NCBI RefSeq assembly: GCF_001422925.1
Contig: NZ_LMNI01000001.1
Span: 82,463 to 146,462 of the forward strand
Length of the DNA stretch: 64,000 nucleotides
From: Microbacterium sp. Leaf288
GTDB taxonomy: Bacteria; Actinomycetota; Actinomycetes; Actinomycetales; Microbacteriaceae
Direction: 5' to 3'
Shown piece by piece: positions 35,631-43,425 of this stretch; position 1 is the stretch's first letter, and each line of letters starts with the position of its first letter. The notes below the pieces were generated by a model, which saw only the letters and a list, made by a program, of their open reading frames with translations, was not told where the DNA came from and made no database searches. A program made the translations under genes and the position numbers.

Positions 35631-36475
35631 CCGACACCGGCCCGCTCACCGCGGCGACGGCCGCGCACTCGACGTTCGATCCGTACGCGCGGCGGGTCGA
35701 GGCATCCGCTGTCCGCTTCCTCTACGGGATGAACCCGCTCGCGAAGCTCGCCGCGCCGCTGCCCGCGATGGCGCTGCTCGTGTTCGTGCGGGACCTCGCG
35801 ACCCCCGCCGCGTTCCTTGCGCTCGCGTACGTCGTGCTGCTGGTGGGGGTGTCGTTCACCCGGCGCCTCGCGGCGATCCTGTTCCTCGCGCTCCCGCTCA
35901 GCGCGCTCGTCATCGGTTTCGGGTTCGCACTGTGGACCGACGCGTCGCGGGTCGACCAGTCCGTCGTCGTGTGGCAGCTCGGCGGCTGGACCATGTACGG
36001 CGGCGCGCTCGAAGTGGGCTACGCCACGGGTCTGCGCCTCGCCGCGATCCTCGCCCTCACGCTCATCGCGGGGCTCTCGACCAGCGGACCCGACCTCGTG
36101 CGCGCTTCGGTGCAGCAGCTGCGCGTGCCCTACCGCATCGGGTACACCGCGCTGGCGGCGTTCCGCTTCGTGCCGCGGTTCGGGCACGAGCTCGACGTCA
36201 TCCGCCAGGCGCACCGCGTGCGCGGCGCCCACGGCGGGCGCGGGCCCTTCGCCGCGATCGCCCGCTGGTTCGGCTACGTCGTGCCGCTCATGGCCGGCGC
36301 CATCCGTCACGCCGAGCGGGTCGCCCTCGCCATGGACGCCCGTGCCTTCGGCGCGCACCCCGACCGCACCGAGCGGTACCTCGTGCCGTGGCGCGTGCGC
36401 GACACCGTGTTCGTGCTCGCGTTCTGGCTCGCGTCCGCCGCGCTGTTCGCCGTCTTCTTCCCCTGGGGCCTCTGA
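35627..36475 (+). CDS. ecfT: ECF transporter transmembrane (T) component
   Basis: A 282-residue membrane scaffold of an ECF transporter. After an N-terminal cytosolic segment, four to five hydrophobic segments occur. The cytosolic coupling region contains FRFVPRFGHELDVIRQAHRVRG, with the conserved Arg/Ala-rich coupling helix, and AERVALAMDARAFG, the second Ala-Arg-Gly-type motif that docks on the ATPases. GTG 35627 overlaps the ATPase stop by 4 bases and follows GGGAGG. It works with the fused ATPase and the two S components. Confidence 0.92.
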   Translation: MTDTGPLTAATAAHSTFDPYARRVEASAVRFLYGMNPLAKLAAPLPAMALLVFVRDLATPAAFLALAYVVLLVGVSFTRRLAAILFLALPLSALVIGFGFALWTDASRVDQSVVVWQLGGWTMYGGALEVGYATGLRLAAILALTLIAGLSTSGPDLVRASVQQLRVPYRIGYTALAAFRFVPRFGHELDVIRQAHRVRGAHGGRGPFAAIARWFGYVVPLMAGAIRHAERVALAMDARAFGAHPDRTERYLVPWRVRDTVFVLAFWLASAALFAVFFPWGL

Positions 36476-36506
36476 CCCCCTCGCCCTCCCGACAAGGAGC
36501 ACCGAC

Positions 36507-37379
36507 ATGGCTCATCCTCGACTGGTCAAGCCCGAGACACAGGGCCTCGTGCACCTCACGGTGCTGCGCACCGAACAACTCTCCCCGCACTGGCTGCGTG
36601 TGACGCTCGGCGGCGGCGAGATCGACCGGTTCCGCGCCATGGGCTACGACCAGTGGTTCCGCCTGTTCCTCCCCCTCGGGGGCGACGAGGGCCTCGAGCG
36701 CCTGCCCGCGAAGGCGAACAAGATGTTCGGGTACCTCAAGTACCTCCGCATCCCCGACGGTGTGCGCCCGGTCATGCGCAACTACACCGTCCGTGCGTTC
36801 CGCCCTGCGACGGCGACCACGGGCGCCGAGATCGACGTCGACTTCGTGCTGCACGGCTCCGCGGCCGACGGCACCGCGGGTCCCGCTTCGCGCTGGGCGG
36901 AGTCCTGCCAGGCGGGCGAGAGCGTCGTCGTGATCGACGAGGGCCTCACCTTCAACCCCGACCGCGGCACCGACCGCGTCATCCTGGTCTCCGACGAGAC
37001 CGGTCTGCCGGCGATCGCGGGCATCTGCGCCGCACTGCCATCGCATGCGACCGGCCTCGCGATCGTCGAGGTGCCCTCCGCCGAGGACGCGCTCGACTTC
37101 CCGCATCCCGCCGGAATCATCGTGCGCTGGATCGTCCGCGACCACGACGTGAAGCCCGGAACCCTGGCGCTGCAGGCCCTCCGCGACGCTTCGATTCCGG
37201 ATGCTGCGATCCACGCGTACATCGTCGGCGAGCAGGCCCTCGCCACCGAGGGTCGCCGGCACCTCGTCGGCGAACGCGGCGTCCCGAAGGACCTCGTGAG
37301 CTTCTGCGGCTACTGGCGCGTCGGCGCCGCGTCGCCCGCCCCGAAGTCCCAGCGCGCGACGGCCGAGGCCCACTCGTGA
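36507..37379 (+). CDS. Siderophore-interacting protein (FAD reductase)
   Basis: A 290-residue flavoprotein of the SIP family, which reduces ferric siderophores in the cytosol to release iron. RNYTVRAF (Arg91, Tyr93, Thr94) is the FAD-binding R-x-Y-T motif; LVSDETGLPAIAGICAAL and a SIP C-terminal domain with AYIVGEQALATEGRRHLV follow. ATG 36507 has AAGGAG 8 bases upstream. The stop overlaps the start of the second S component by 4 bases (GTGA). Its position inside an ECF operon with an iron box implies that the operon handles an iron-related compound; this is inference. Confidence 0.94.
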   Translation: MAHPRLVKPETQGLVHLTVLRTEQLSPHWLRVTLGGGEIDRFRAMGYDQWFRLFLPLGGDEGLERLPAKANKMFGYLKYLRIPDGVRPVMRNYTVRAFRPATATTGAEIDVDFVLHGSAADGTAGPASRWAESCQAGESVVVIDEGLTFNPDRGTDRVILVSDETGLPAIAGICAALPSHATGLAIVEVPSAEDALDFPHPAGIIVRWIVRDHDVKPGTLALQALRDASIPDAAIHAYIVGEQALATEGRRHLVGERGVPKDLVSFCGYWRVGAASPAPKSQRATAEAHS

Positions 37380-37999
37380 GCGGGCCCGGCGCCCCGTCCC
37401 CCGCCGCGCCGACGCCGCGGAGCACCCGCGGCCGCGCGACCACCGCGTACCTCCTGACGTGCGCCGCCATCGGCGTCGCCGGCGGCGTGATGCTGTGGGG
37501 CGCAGGCTGGATCTCCACCGTCCTCTTCGCGACGGTGCCGTTCGTCTCGGTCGCGATCGCGGGTCTCTGGCTCCTGCCGGCCACCGTCGCGCTGCGCCTG
37601 CTCGAGCGCCCGTTCGCCGGCATCCTCGTCGGCGTGATCTCGGGGCTCGTCGTGTTCCCGTTCCTCGGGGCGGCGATCTGGTGGGCGTTCTTCGCCGAGC
37701 TCGCGTTCCTGGTGACCCTGTACCGGTCGTGGCGCAAGTGGCAGTACTACGCCGGGGCCGTGTTCGTCGGCGCGATCTACCCCGTGCTCGCCGCCGCGTC
37801 GTTCAACCTGTGGGCGATGGAGCCGTGGGCCCTCATCACCTTCTTCGCCCTCACGATCGCGAGCTGCGTCGCCGGCGTCGCGCTCGGCATCCTGGTGGCC
37901 GACCGCCTCCGCAAGGCCGGCGTAGCGAAGCTCGCCCGTCGTCGCGGCCTGGCGGCGCGCGGCCTCGGCCGCGGCTCCGGCCCCGCCGGCCAGCACTGA
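37376..37999 (+). CDS. ECF transporter S component 2
   Basis: A 207-residue membrane protein with five to six hydrophobic segments, paralogous to the S component at 33029 (both start with LLTCAAIGVA and end in a basic helix, DRLRKAGVA here and LRRAGVA there). GTG 37376 overlaps the SIP stop. Two S components with one T and one double ATPase could allow two substrates to share one energising module. The C-terminus is Arg/Gly-rich. Confidence 0.8.
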   Translation: MSGPGAPSPAAPTPRSTRGRATTAYLLTCAAIGVAGGVMLWGAGWISTVLFATVPFVSVAIAGLWLLPATVALRLLERPFAGILVGVISGLVVFPFLGAAIWWAFFAELAFLVTLYRSWRKWQYYAGAVFVGAIYPVLAAASFNLWAMEPWALITFFALTIASCVAGVALGILVADRLRKAGVAKLARRRGLAARGLGRGSGPAGQH

Positions 38000-38011
38000 C
38001 CCCCGCGGCTC

Positions 38012-38096
38012 CCGCCCCGCCGCCCCGCCTCCTCGCCGCCCGCCGCCCGCTGCCCCGCCGCCCCGCCGCCCGCCGCCCCGCCTCCTCGCCGCCCCG
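38012..38096. repeat. CCGCC-type low-complexity tract
   Basis: About 85 bp made almost only of C and G, built of CCGCC and CCCCGCC units; the stretch GCCCCGCCTCCTCGCCGCC occurs at both ends (about 52 bp apart), suggesting tandem duplication. It begins a few bases after the S2 stop. No gene or stable function is apparent. Confidence 0.7.
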
Positions 38097-38101
38097 AGGT
38101 T

Positions 38102-38231
38102 CCGCAGTCACCTTTGGCGCGTCCCAGCACCACGAACCCACCCGAACTGACTGCTCAGCGACGGGCGTCTGAGTTCCGCAGTCACTTTGTGCGGGAACGG
38201 AACGAACTGCACCCGCCGAAGGTGACTGCGG
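38102..38231. repeat. Inverted-repeat element, CCGCAGTCAC family (F)
   Basis: CCGCAGTCACCTT (38102-38114) is complemented exactly by AAGGTGACTGCGG (38219-38231); a third copy, CCGCAGTCACTTT (38176-38188), makes a tighter inner hairpin with the right arm. A local direct-plus-inverted arrangement like this fits a duplicated or partly deleted palindromic element. It is intergenic, between S2 and the acyl-CoA dehydrogenase. Confidence 0.7.
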
Positions 38232-38251
38232 AGGGAACGCTTGCACACACG

Positions 38252-38303
38252 ACGGATGCCGCGACCCCGTGCCTCCGCAGAGGCGCCGGGTCGCGGCATC
38301 CGT
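38252..38303. terminator. Terminator hairpin after acyl-CoA dehydrogenase
   Basis: ACGGATGCCGCGACCC (38252-38267) pairs perfectly with its complement at 38288-38303 around a 20-base loop that itself contains CTCCGCAGAG. It starts 14 bp past the stop of the minus-strand dehydrogenase and again carries the GGATGC/GCATCC pair. Confidence 0.7.
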
Positions 38304-38316
38304 TATCGAGTGAGCG

Positions 38317-39480
38317 TCAGCGCTTGCCGACGATCTGGCGCGAGACCAGGTCGCGCATGATCTCGTTCGTGCCGCCGTAGATGCGGTGCACGCGGGCGTC
38401 GAGGTAGGCCCGGGCGATCGGGTACTCGGTGATGTAGCCGTAGCCGCCGTGCAGCTGCACGCCGACGTCGAGGAGCTCGGCCTCGCGGTCGGTCGTCCAG
38501 AACTTGACCTTGGCCGCCTCTTCGGCGGTGAGCTTCTGGTCCTTGTAGAGCAGCATCGCTCGGTCGACGTAGGCCCACATCACGTCGACGGTCGTCGCCA
38601 TGTCCGCGAGCTTGAAGCGGGTGTTCTGGAAGTCGGCGATGCGCTCGCCGAACGCCTCACGGCTGAGCACGTAGTCGCGCGTCCAGGCGAACGCCGCCTC
38701 GCCCGCCGCGGCCGCGGCGACGCCGATCGACAGGCGCTCGAGCGGCAGGTTCATCATGAGCTGGATGAAGCCGAGGCCCTCCTTGCCGCCGATGAGATTC
38801 TCCTCCGGCACGAAGACGTCGGTGAACGACAGCTCGGCGGTGTCCCAGCCGTGGAAGCCCATCTTCTCGAGCTTCTTGCCGTGGTCGAAGCCCTGCATGC
38901 CGTCCTCGAGGATCAGCAGGCTGAAGGCGTCGGGGCGGTTGCCCTCGCCGGTCTTCACGAACGTCACGACCATGTCGGCCGTCTTTCCCGACGAGATGAA
39001 GGTCTTCGCGCCGTTGACGATGTAGCCGCCCTCGACGCGCTTGGCGGTGGTCTTGATGCCGCGCAGGTCGCTGCCCGCGCCCGGCTCGGTCATCGCGAGG
39101 GCGCCGAGGATCTCGCCGGTCGCCATGCCGGGGAGCCACTTCTCCTTCTGCTCCTGCGTGCCCATGTGCACGATGTACGGCACGGCGAGGTCGTCCTGGA
39201 TTCCGAGTGCGCCGGCGAGCGAGCCCAGGCCCGCGCCGATCGTCTCTTCCAGCACGATCGAGCGGAAGCGGTAGTCCTGCAGCATGCCCGCGCCGCCGAA
39301 CTCCTCGGGCACCGACAGGCCGATGATGCCGGCCTCGCCCGCGGCGAGCATGGTCGCACGGTCGATCTCGCCGTCCGCGTCCCACTGCTTGCGCTTCTCG
39401 TCCGACGCGTAGCGCTTGACGAACTCCTTGACGACGTCGCGGAACGCCTCGTGGTCCTCGTCGTAGATCTCGCGCTCCAT
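38317..39480 (-). CDS. Acyl-CoA dehydrogenase
   Basis: A 387-residue FAD enzyme that introduces the alpha-beta double bond in acyl-CoA. ALAMTEPGAGSDLRGIKTTA (FAD/substrate loop), TFISSGKTADMVV and the C-terminal LHGGYGYITEYPIARAYLDA with RIYGGTNEIMRD are diagnostic; the Glu of GGTNE(I) region and length are normal for the medium/long-chain group. ATG 39480 has GAGGAAGG upstream. No electron-transfer or thiolase gene adjoins it, so its pathway role is not fixed by context. Confidence 0.95.
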   Translation of the reverse strand: MEREIYDEDHEAFRDVVKEFVKRYASDEKRKQWDADGEIDRATMLAAGEAGIIGLSVPEEFGGAGMLQDYRFRSIVLEETIGAGLGSLAGALGIQDDLAVPYIVHMGTQEQKEKWLPGMATGEILGALAMTEPGAGSDLRGIKTTAKRVEGGYIVNGAKTFISSGKTADMVVTFVKTGEGNRPDAFSLLILEDGMQGFDHGKKLEKMGFHGWDTAELSFTDVFVPEENLIGGKEGLGFIQLMMNLPLERLSIGVAAAAAGEAAFAWTRDYVLSREAFGERIADFQNTRFKLADMATTVDVMWAYVDRAMLLYKDQKLTAEEAAKVKFWTTDREAELLDVGVQLHGGYGYITEYPIARAYLDARVHRIYGGTNEIMRDLVSRQIVGKR

Positions 39481-39626
39481 GATGCGCCTTCCTCTCGTCT
39501 TCGAGTCTGTGTGGAGACGCACCCCCGGTGGAATTGCATCTCACCGTATATGGTACTCAGTTTCAGGCCGGTGGATGCTGTGAGCCGCGGCATCCGTGAT
39601 CCGCAGAGTAGTGCCGACGCCCGACG

Positions 39627-40982
39627 TCAGCCGAGGTAGTCGGGAGCCGGGTCGAGTGCGAAGAACTCCTCCAGCGAACTCCAGCCGCCGTCGTGATAGG
39701 CCTTCGCGAGCTCGGGGCCGACGTAGCGGAGATGCCACGGCTCGGGGAGGTAGCCGGTCACCGGCGTGGCTCCCTCGGCGTAGCGCACGATCCACCCGTG
39801 CTCCCACGAGTGCTCGGCGACGAATTGGCCCTGCGGCGTCGCGGCGAGCTGGTCGAGCGTCCCGCACGAGCCGGCGCACGCGACGACGTCGGCGCTGAGT
39901 CCCAGCTGGTGCTCGCTGTATCCGGGCCGCGCGCTCACCTGGTCGGCGCGCTCGCCCTTCTCGGCGAAGTGGCGCCCGTACGTCTGCTGCTGGGTCTGGT
40001 ACGAGCGGAACCCGCTCTCGAGCGCGATCTCGCCGACACCGGCGTCGCGGGCGGCGGTGACGAGCGAGGCGAGAGCGGATGCCGCGTCAGACCGCAGCGC
40101 GCCGCCCTCGATGTTGCGCACCCCGTCGGGGAGGACGAGTGCGCTGGGGCGGTAGTCGATCGGGTTGGCCGGCCGGATCTTGTCCATGACGGTCCAGACA
40201 CGGGCGGAGTCGCCGAGGTCCACGCACGGAGCCCGGCCTTCGACGACCGCGGCGCGGAACGCCTCGCCGCCGCCGGCCGCGACGATCGCGGCCTCGTCCT
40301 CGCCGCGCTGCACGGCGGCCGCCACGTCGGGAAGCGAGCAGATGTCGGCCGCCGGCGGGGACTCCTCGACCTGGGGAACCGGAAGCTGCTCGATCTCGGG
40401 CAGCTCCATCGTCATCGTGAGCGCCGCATCGGTGCCGGCGGCTTGCGGCTCGGACGGGAGCATCATCGCGGTCATCGCCGCAGACCCGAGCAGCAGCGCG
40501 GCACCGGTGGCGAGCCCGGCCACCAGGATCAGCCGCTTCGTCAGTCGACGCGGCCGCGCATGGCGCACGGGCTGCGCGCCCTCGTCGACCTCGAGCAGTC
40601 CGTCGGCGCGCGCCGCGCGGCGTTCGCTGACAACGGGGCGGGGCGAGCGCACCGCGCGTCGGCGTCCGCGCACGCGCGCCTCGGGAACACGGTGGGGCGT
40701 CGAGTCGGTCCGGTGCGCAGCGGCGCCCGTCGGTCGGAGGTCGAGCGGCAGCGCGGACGGTGCGCCCGCCGAGATCGAACCCGGCACGAACTCGTCGCTC
40801 GGCAGCTCGAACGCCAGGACGTCGTCGGCGGAATCGGCGGCCGACGCGGGCGCGCCGGCGGGGGCGGATTCCGCTGCACGGGCACGCCTCGCAGCCTCTT
40901 CGCGCATCGCTCGGGCGGCGCGGCGAGTCTCGGGGGCGGCTCGGGGGGTAGCGAGCCTGCCAGGCTCCGTCACGTCAGCCAT
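39627..40982 (-). CDS. Membrane-anchored D-alanyl-D-alanine carboxypeptidase (M15B, VanY-like)
   Basis: A 451-residue type II membrane protein. A disordered, Arg/Ala/Pro-rich cytosolic part (1-149) precedes one membrane helix (151-174), then an extracellular region with an M15B peptidase (about 290-450). Zinc ligands are His358 and Asp365 (SEHQLGLSAD) and His417 (EPWHLRY), with catalytic Glu414; SGFRSYQTQQ is the upstream conserved strand. It should trim D-Ala from peptidoglycan stems. Cys214/Cys253 and Cys369/Cys373 may form disulfides. ATG 40982 is the first start; it is divergent from the radical SAM gene. Confidence 0.9.
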   Translation of the reverse strand: MADVTEPGRLATPRAAPETRRAARAMREEAARRARAAESAPAGAPASAADSADDVLAFELPSDEFVPGSISAGAPSALPLDLRPTGAAAHRTDSTPHRVPEARVRGRRRAVRSPRPVVSERRAARADGLLEVDEGAQPVRHARPRRLTKRLILVAGLATGAALLLGSAAMTAMMLPSEPQAAGTDAALTMTMELPEIEQLPVPQVEESPPAADICSLPDVAAAVQRGEDEAAIVAAGGGEAFRAAVVEGRAPCVDLGDSARVWTVMDKIRPANPIDYRPSALVLPDGVRNIEGGALRSDAASALASLVTAARDAGVGEIALESGFRSYQTQQQTYGRHFAEKGERADQVSARPGYSEHQLGLSADVVACAGSCGTLDQLAATPQGQFVAEHSWEHGWIVRYAEGATPVTGYLPEPWHLRYVGPELAKAYHDGGWSSLEEFFALDPAPDYLG

Positions 40983-41059
40983 TCTTACCCGCGACGGCCG
41001 GTTTTGGCCAGGCAGGCGGCATCCGTCTGGTCGATGTTCTAGACACGGCGTGACCGGTC

Positions 41060-41094
41060 TTGACTTAAGTTCGAAGCTTTGTTCTCATGGATGC
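41060..41094 (+). promoter_or_regulatory. Candidate promoter for a leaderless transcript, with SOS-box-like overlap
   Basis: TTGACT (41060-41065) and TCTCAT (41083-41088) are spaced by 17 bp; initiation about 7 bases later would fall at the ATG at 41095, fitting the absence of a ribosome-binding site. TCGAAG-CTTT-GTTCTC (41071-41086) matches the actinobacterial LexA box TCGAAC-N4-GTTCGA at 9 of 12 fixed positions and would overlap the promoter. Confidence 0.35.
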
Positions 41095-43263
41095 ATGCGG
41101 TGGCAAGGTCAGGAATTGGGCGTGGCGGATGCTGCGGCCCTGCCCGGCCTCGAACAGCTGAACGGTCTGGTGCGCTCGGTGACGACCCCCGAGTTCGCGG
41201 GCGTGACATTCCACGAGGTGCTCTGCAAGTCCGCCCTCAACCACGTGCCGGGCGCCTCCGCGATGCCCTTCGACTGGACGGTGAACCCCTATCGGGGCTG
41301 CAGTCATGCATGCGTCTACTGCTTGCATCCCGACACGCAGGTACTGATGGCCGACGGCCGCAGCAAGCGGATCGGCGACGTGCGCGCCGGCGACGAGGTG
41401 ATCGGCACGCGGCGTGAGGGTTCGTACCGCCGGTATGTGCGAGCTACCGTGTCCGCTCAGTGGGGCACGCGCAAGCGCGCCTACCGCGTGACGCTCGCCG
41501 ACGGCACCGTGTTGGTCGCGAGCGGCGATCACAGGTTCCTCACCGAACGCGGTTGGAAGTACGTGCAGCCGTCGCCGACTGGTTCGCCCCAGCGCCCGTT
41601 CCTTACGACGAACAACAAGCTGATCGGCTTCGGCACCGGCGGCCTGACGGCGGCGACTGCGGAGACCGACGCCTACCGACAGGGGTATCTGTGCGGGATG
41701 ATCCGCGGTGACGGGATGATGCTGAAGCGACCGTATGCGCGGTCGAATCGCAACGGCACCTCTGTAGCCCATCGATTCCGCCTCGCCCTGGCAGATGCGG
41801 AGGCCTTGGAACGCTCGCGCGAGTATCTTCGGACCGCTGGGGTGGCCACGACGCTTCGCCAGTTCACTCCCGCCACTGCGGAACGTCGACGGATCGACGC
41901 GATCTTCACGTCCAAAGCAGCGGATTACGAAGCAATCGGTGCCCTCATCCAGTGGCCCGCGTCGGCATCACCCGAATGGATGAGGGGTTACCTGGCCGGA
42001 ATCTTCGACGCAGAAGGAAGCTGCAGCCGAGGGATTCTGCGATTCTCCAACTCAGACGACGAGATCCTCGCAATGATCGGGACCTCATTGCGCGCCCACG
42101 GCTTCGCGTTCGTTCAGGAACCTCCGCGACCGAACGGGGTGAGCAGCGTGCGTCTTCTCGGCGGCCTCCCGGCGCGTCGACGATTCTTCGAGCTCACACG
42201 GCCGGCGATCACCCGAAAGCTGAATCTGATCAGCGATGCCGTGAAGTCTGACGCGCCGCTTCGGGTCGTCTCGATCGAAGACCTCGGCGAGACGATCGAC
42301 ATGGTCGACATCACGACGTCGACCGGCGACTTCATCGCGAACGGAGTTGTCAGTCACAACTGCTTCGCGCGGGGGACCCACGAGTACCTCGAGCTCGATG
42401 CGGGCCGGGACTTCGACACGCAGGTCGTGGTGAAGGTGAACGTCGCCGATGTACTCGAGAAGGAACTGCGCCGGGGCAGCTGGCAGCACGATCCGGTCAT
42501 GCTCGGCACGAACACCGATCCGTACCAGCGCGCGGAGGGGCGCTACAAGCTGATGCCCGGGATCGTGTCGGCCCTGACCGAGTCGGGCACGCCGTTCTCG
42601 ATCCTCACGAAGGGCACGCTGCTGCGGCGGGATCTGCCCCTGCTGCAGGATGCCGCGAGCCAGGTGCACGTGACGCTCGCGATGTCGATCGCGGTGTTCG
42701 ACGACGAGCTGCAGCATCTCATCGAACCCGGCACGCCCAATGCGACCGCGCGCCTCGAGACGGTGCGCGCGGCGACCGAGGCGGGATTCCGCGTCACGGT
42801 GTTCCTGATGCCGATCATCCCGCACCTCACCGACTCGATCGCGGCGATCGACCACGCACTCGCCCGCATCAAGGCGGCGGGAGCGGTGCGGGTCGTCTAC
42901 GGCGCACTGCACCTGCGGCCCGGCGCGAAGCAGTGGTTCCTCGAGTGGCTCGCCGAGCGGCACCCCGAGCTCGTGTCGTCATATCGAGGGCTTTATCCCG
43001 GCGCGACGGCATACGCGCCGAAGGCTTACCGCTCGTGGCTCGCCAAGCGGGTGCGCCCGTTGCTGCGCGTGCACGGCCTCGACGGGCAGGCCGAGGAAGA
43101 GAATCCGCGCGGCGCGCCCGTGGCGGGTCTCGCCGATCGAGCCGATGCGCGCAGCGCGCCGCCGATCATCACGACCTCGCGCGGGCGAGCCGCCGCGACG
43201 TCGTTGCGGGCGGCGTCCTCCCGGTCGTTGCCTGGGGCCGAGGCATCCGCTCGGCTCTTCTGA
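41095..43263 (+). CDS. Rv2578c-family radical SAM protein interrupted by an intein
   Basis: A 722-residue precursor; splicing would leave a 375-residue radical SAM protein of the Rv2578c (SplB-like) family. Extein N-part: RGCSHACVYC, in which Cys69 and Cys73 are followed by the third cluster Cys. The intein (residues 76-422) starts with that Cys codon and ends HN, and the next extein residue is Cys423, which restores CX3CX2C for the [4Fe-4S] cluster and AdoMet. The C-extein continues FARGTHEYLELDAG and contains MLGTNTDPYQ and RVTVFLMPIIPHLTDS, family motifs. The role of the family is unknown; similarity to spore photoproduct lyase-like enzymes suggests nucleic-acid repair or modification. Its end is Arg/Ser-rich. 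Confidence 0.95.
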   Translation: MRWQGQELGVADAAALPGLEQLNGLVRSVTTPEFAGVTFHEVLCKSALNHVPGASAMPFDWTVNPYRGCSHACVYCLHPDTQVLMADGRSKRIGDVRAGDEVIGTRREGSYRRYVRATVSAQWGTRKRAYRVTLADGTVLVASGDHRFLTERGWKYVQPSPTGSPQRPFLTTNNKLIGFGTGGLTAATAETDAYRQGYLCGMIRGDGMMLKRPYARSNRNGTSVAHRFRLALADAEALERSREYLRTAGVATTLRQFTPATAERRRIDAIFTSKAADYEAIGALIQWPASASPEWMRGYLAGIFDAEGSCSRGILRFSNSDDEILAMIGTSLRAHGFAFVQEPPRPNGVSSVRLLGGLPARRRFFELTRPAITRKLNLISDAVKSDAPLRVVSIEDLGETIDMVDITTSTGDFIANGVVSHNCFARGTHEYLELDAGRDFDTQVVVKVNVADVLEKELRRGSWQHDPVMLGTNTDPYQRAEGRYKLMPGIVSALTESGTPFSILTKGTLLRRDLPLLQDAASQVHVTLAMSIAVFDDELQHLIEPGTPNATARLETVRAATEAGFRVTVFLMPIIPHLTDSIAAIDHALARIKAAGAVRVVYGALHLRPGAKQWFLEWLAERHPELVSSYRGLYPGATAYAPKAYRSWLAKRVRPLLRVHGLDGQAEEENPRGAPVAGLADRADARSAPPIITTSRGRAAATSLRAASSRSLPGAEASARLF
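41320..42360 (+). mobile_element. Intein with LAGLIDADG homing endonuclease
   Basis: 347 residues in frame. Block A begins CLHPDTQVLMADGRSKRIGD (Cys1), block B has VASGDHRFLTERGW (Thr replaced by Ser-Gly before the usual x-x-H), and blocks F/G read GDFIANGVVSHN before Cys+1. Two LAGLIDADG-type helices, LCGMIRGDG (199-207) and LAGIFDAEG (300-308), each with the acidic metal residue, suggest a complete endonuclease. All residues needed for splicing appear intact. The region uses visibly more A/T-ending codons than its host gene, a sign of transfer. Confidence 0.95.
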
Positions 43264-43331
43264 GCCCCGCCCGGCGAGAACGCGCCGCTGCGCGCTGCGT
43301 CGCAGATGTGCCGCCCGGCCGAGATCTGTGC

Positions 43332-43414
43332 GCACAGAATCGGAGGTCTCGCGCGACGCGCCGAGCGGCAGCATCCGTGTCCCGGCGCGTCGCGCAGAAC
43401 CTCCGATTCTGTGC
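43332..43414. repeat. Long hairpin repeat, GCACAGAATCGGAG family (C2)
   Basis: About 30-bp arms, GCACAGAATCGGAGGT plus CGCGCGACGCGCCG, are matched by CGGCGCGTCGCGC and ACCTCCGATTCTGTGC with only small bulges; the loop contains GCAGCATCC. Same family as 15959-16040. It lies between the radical SAM gene (plus) and the alpha/beta hydrolase (minus), which converge, so it may also serve as terminator. Confidence 0.85.
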
Positions 43415-43425
43415 ACGCGGCGCTG

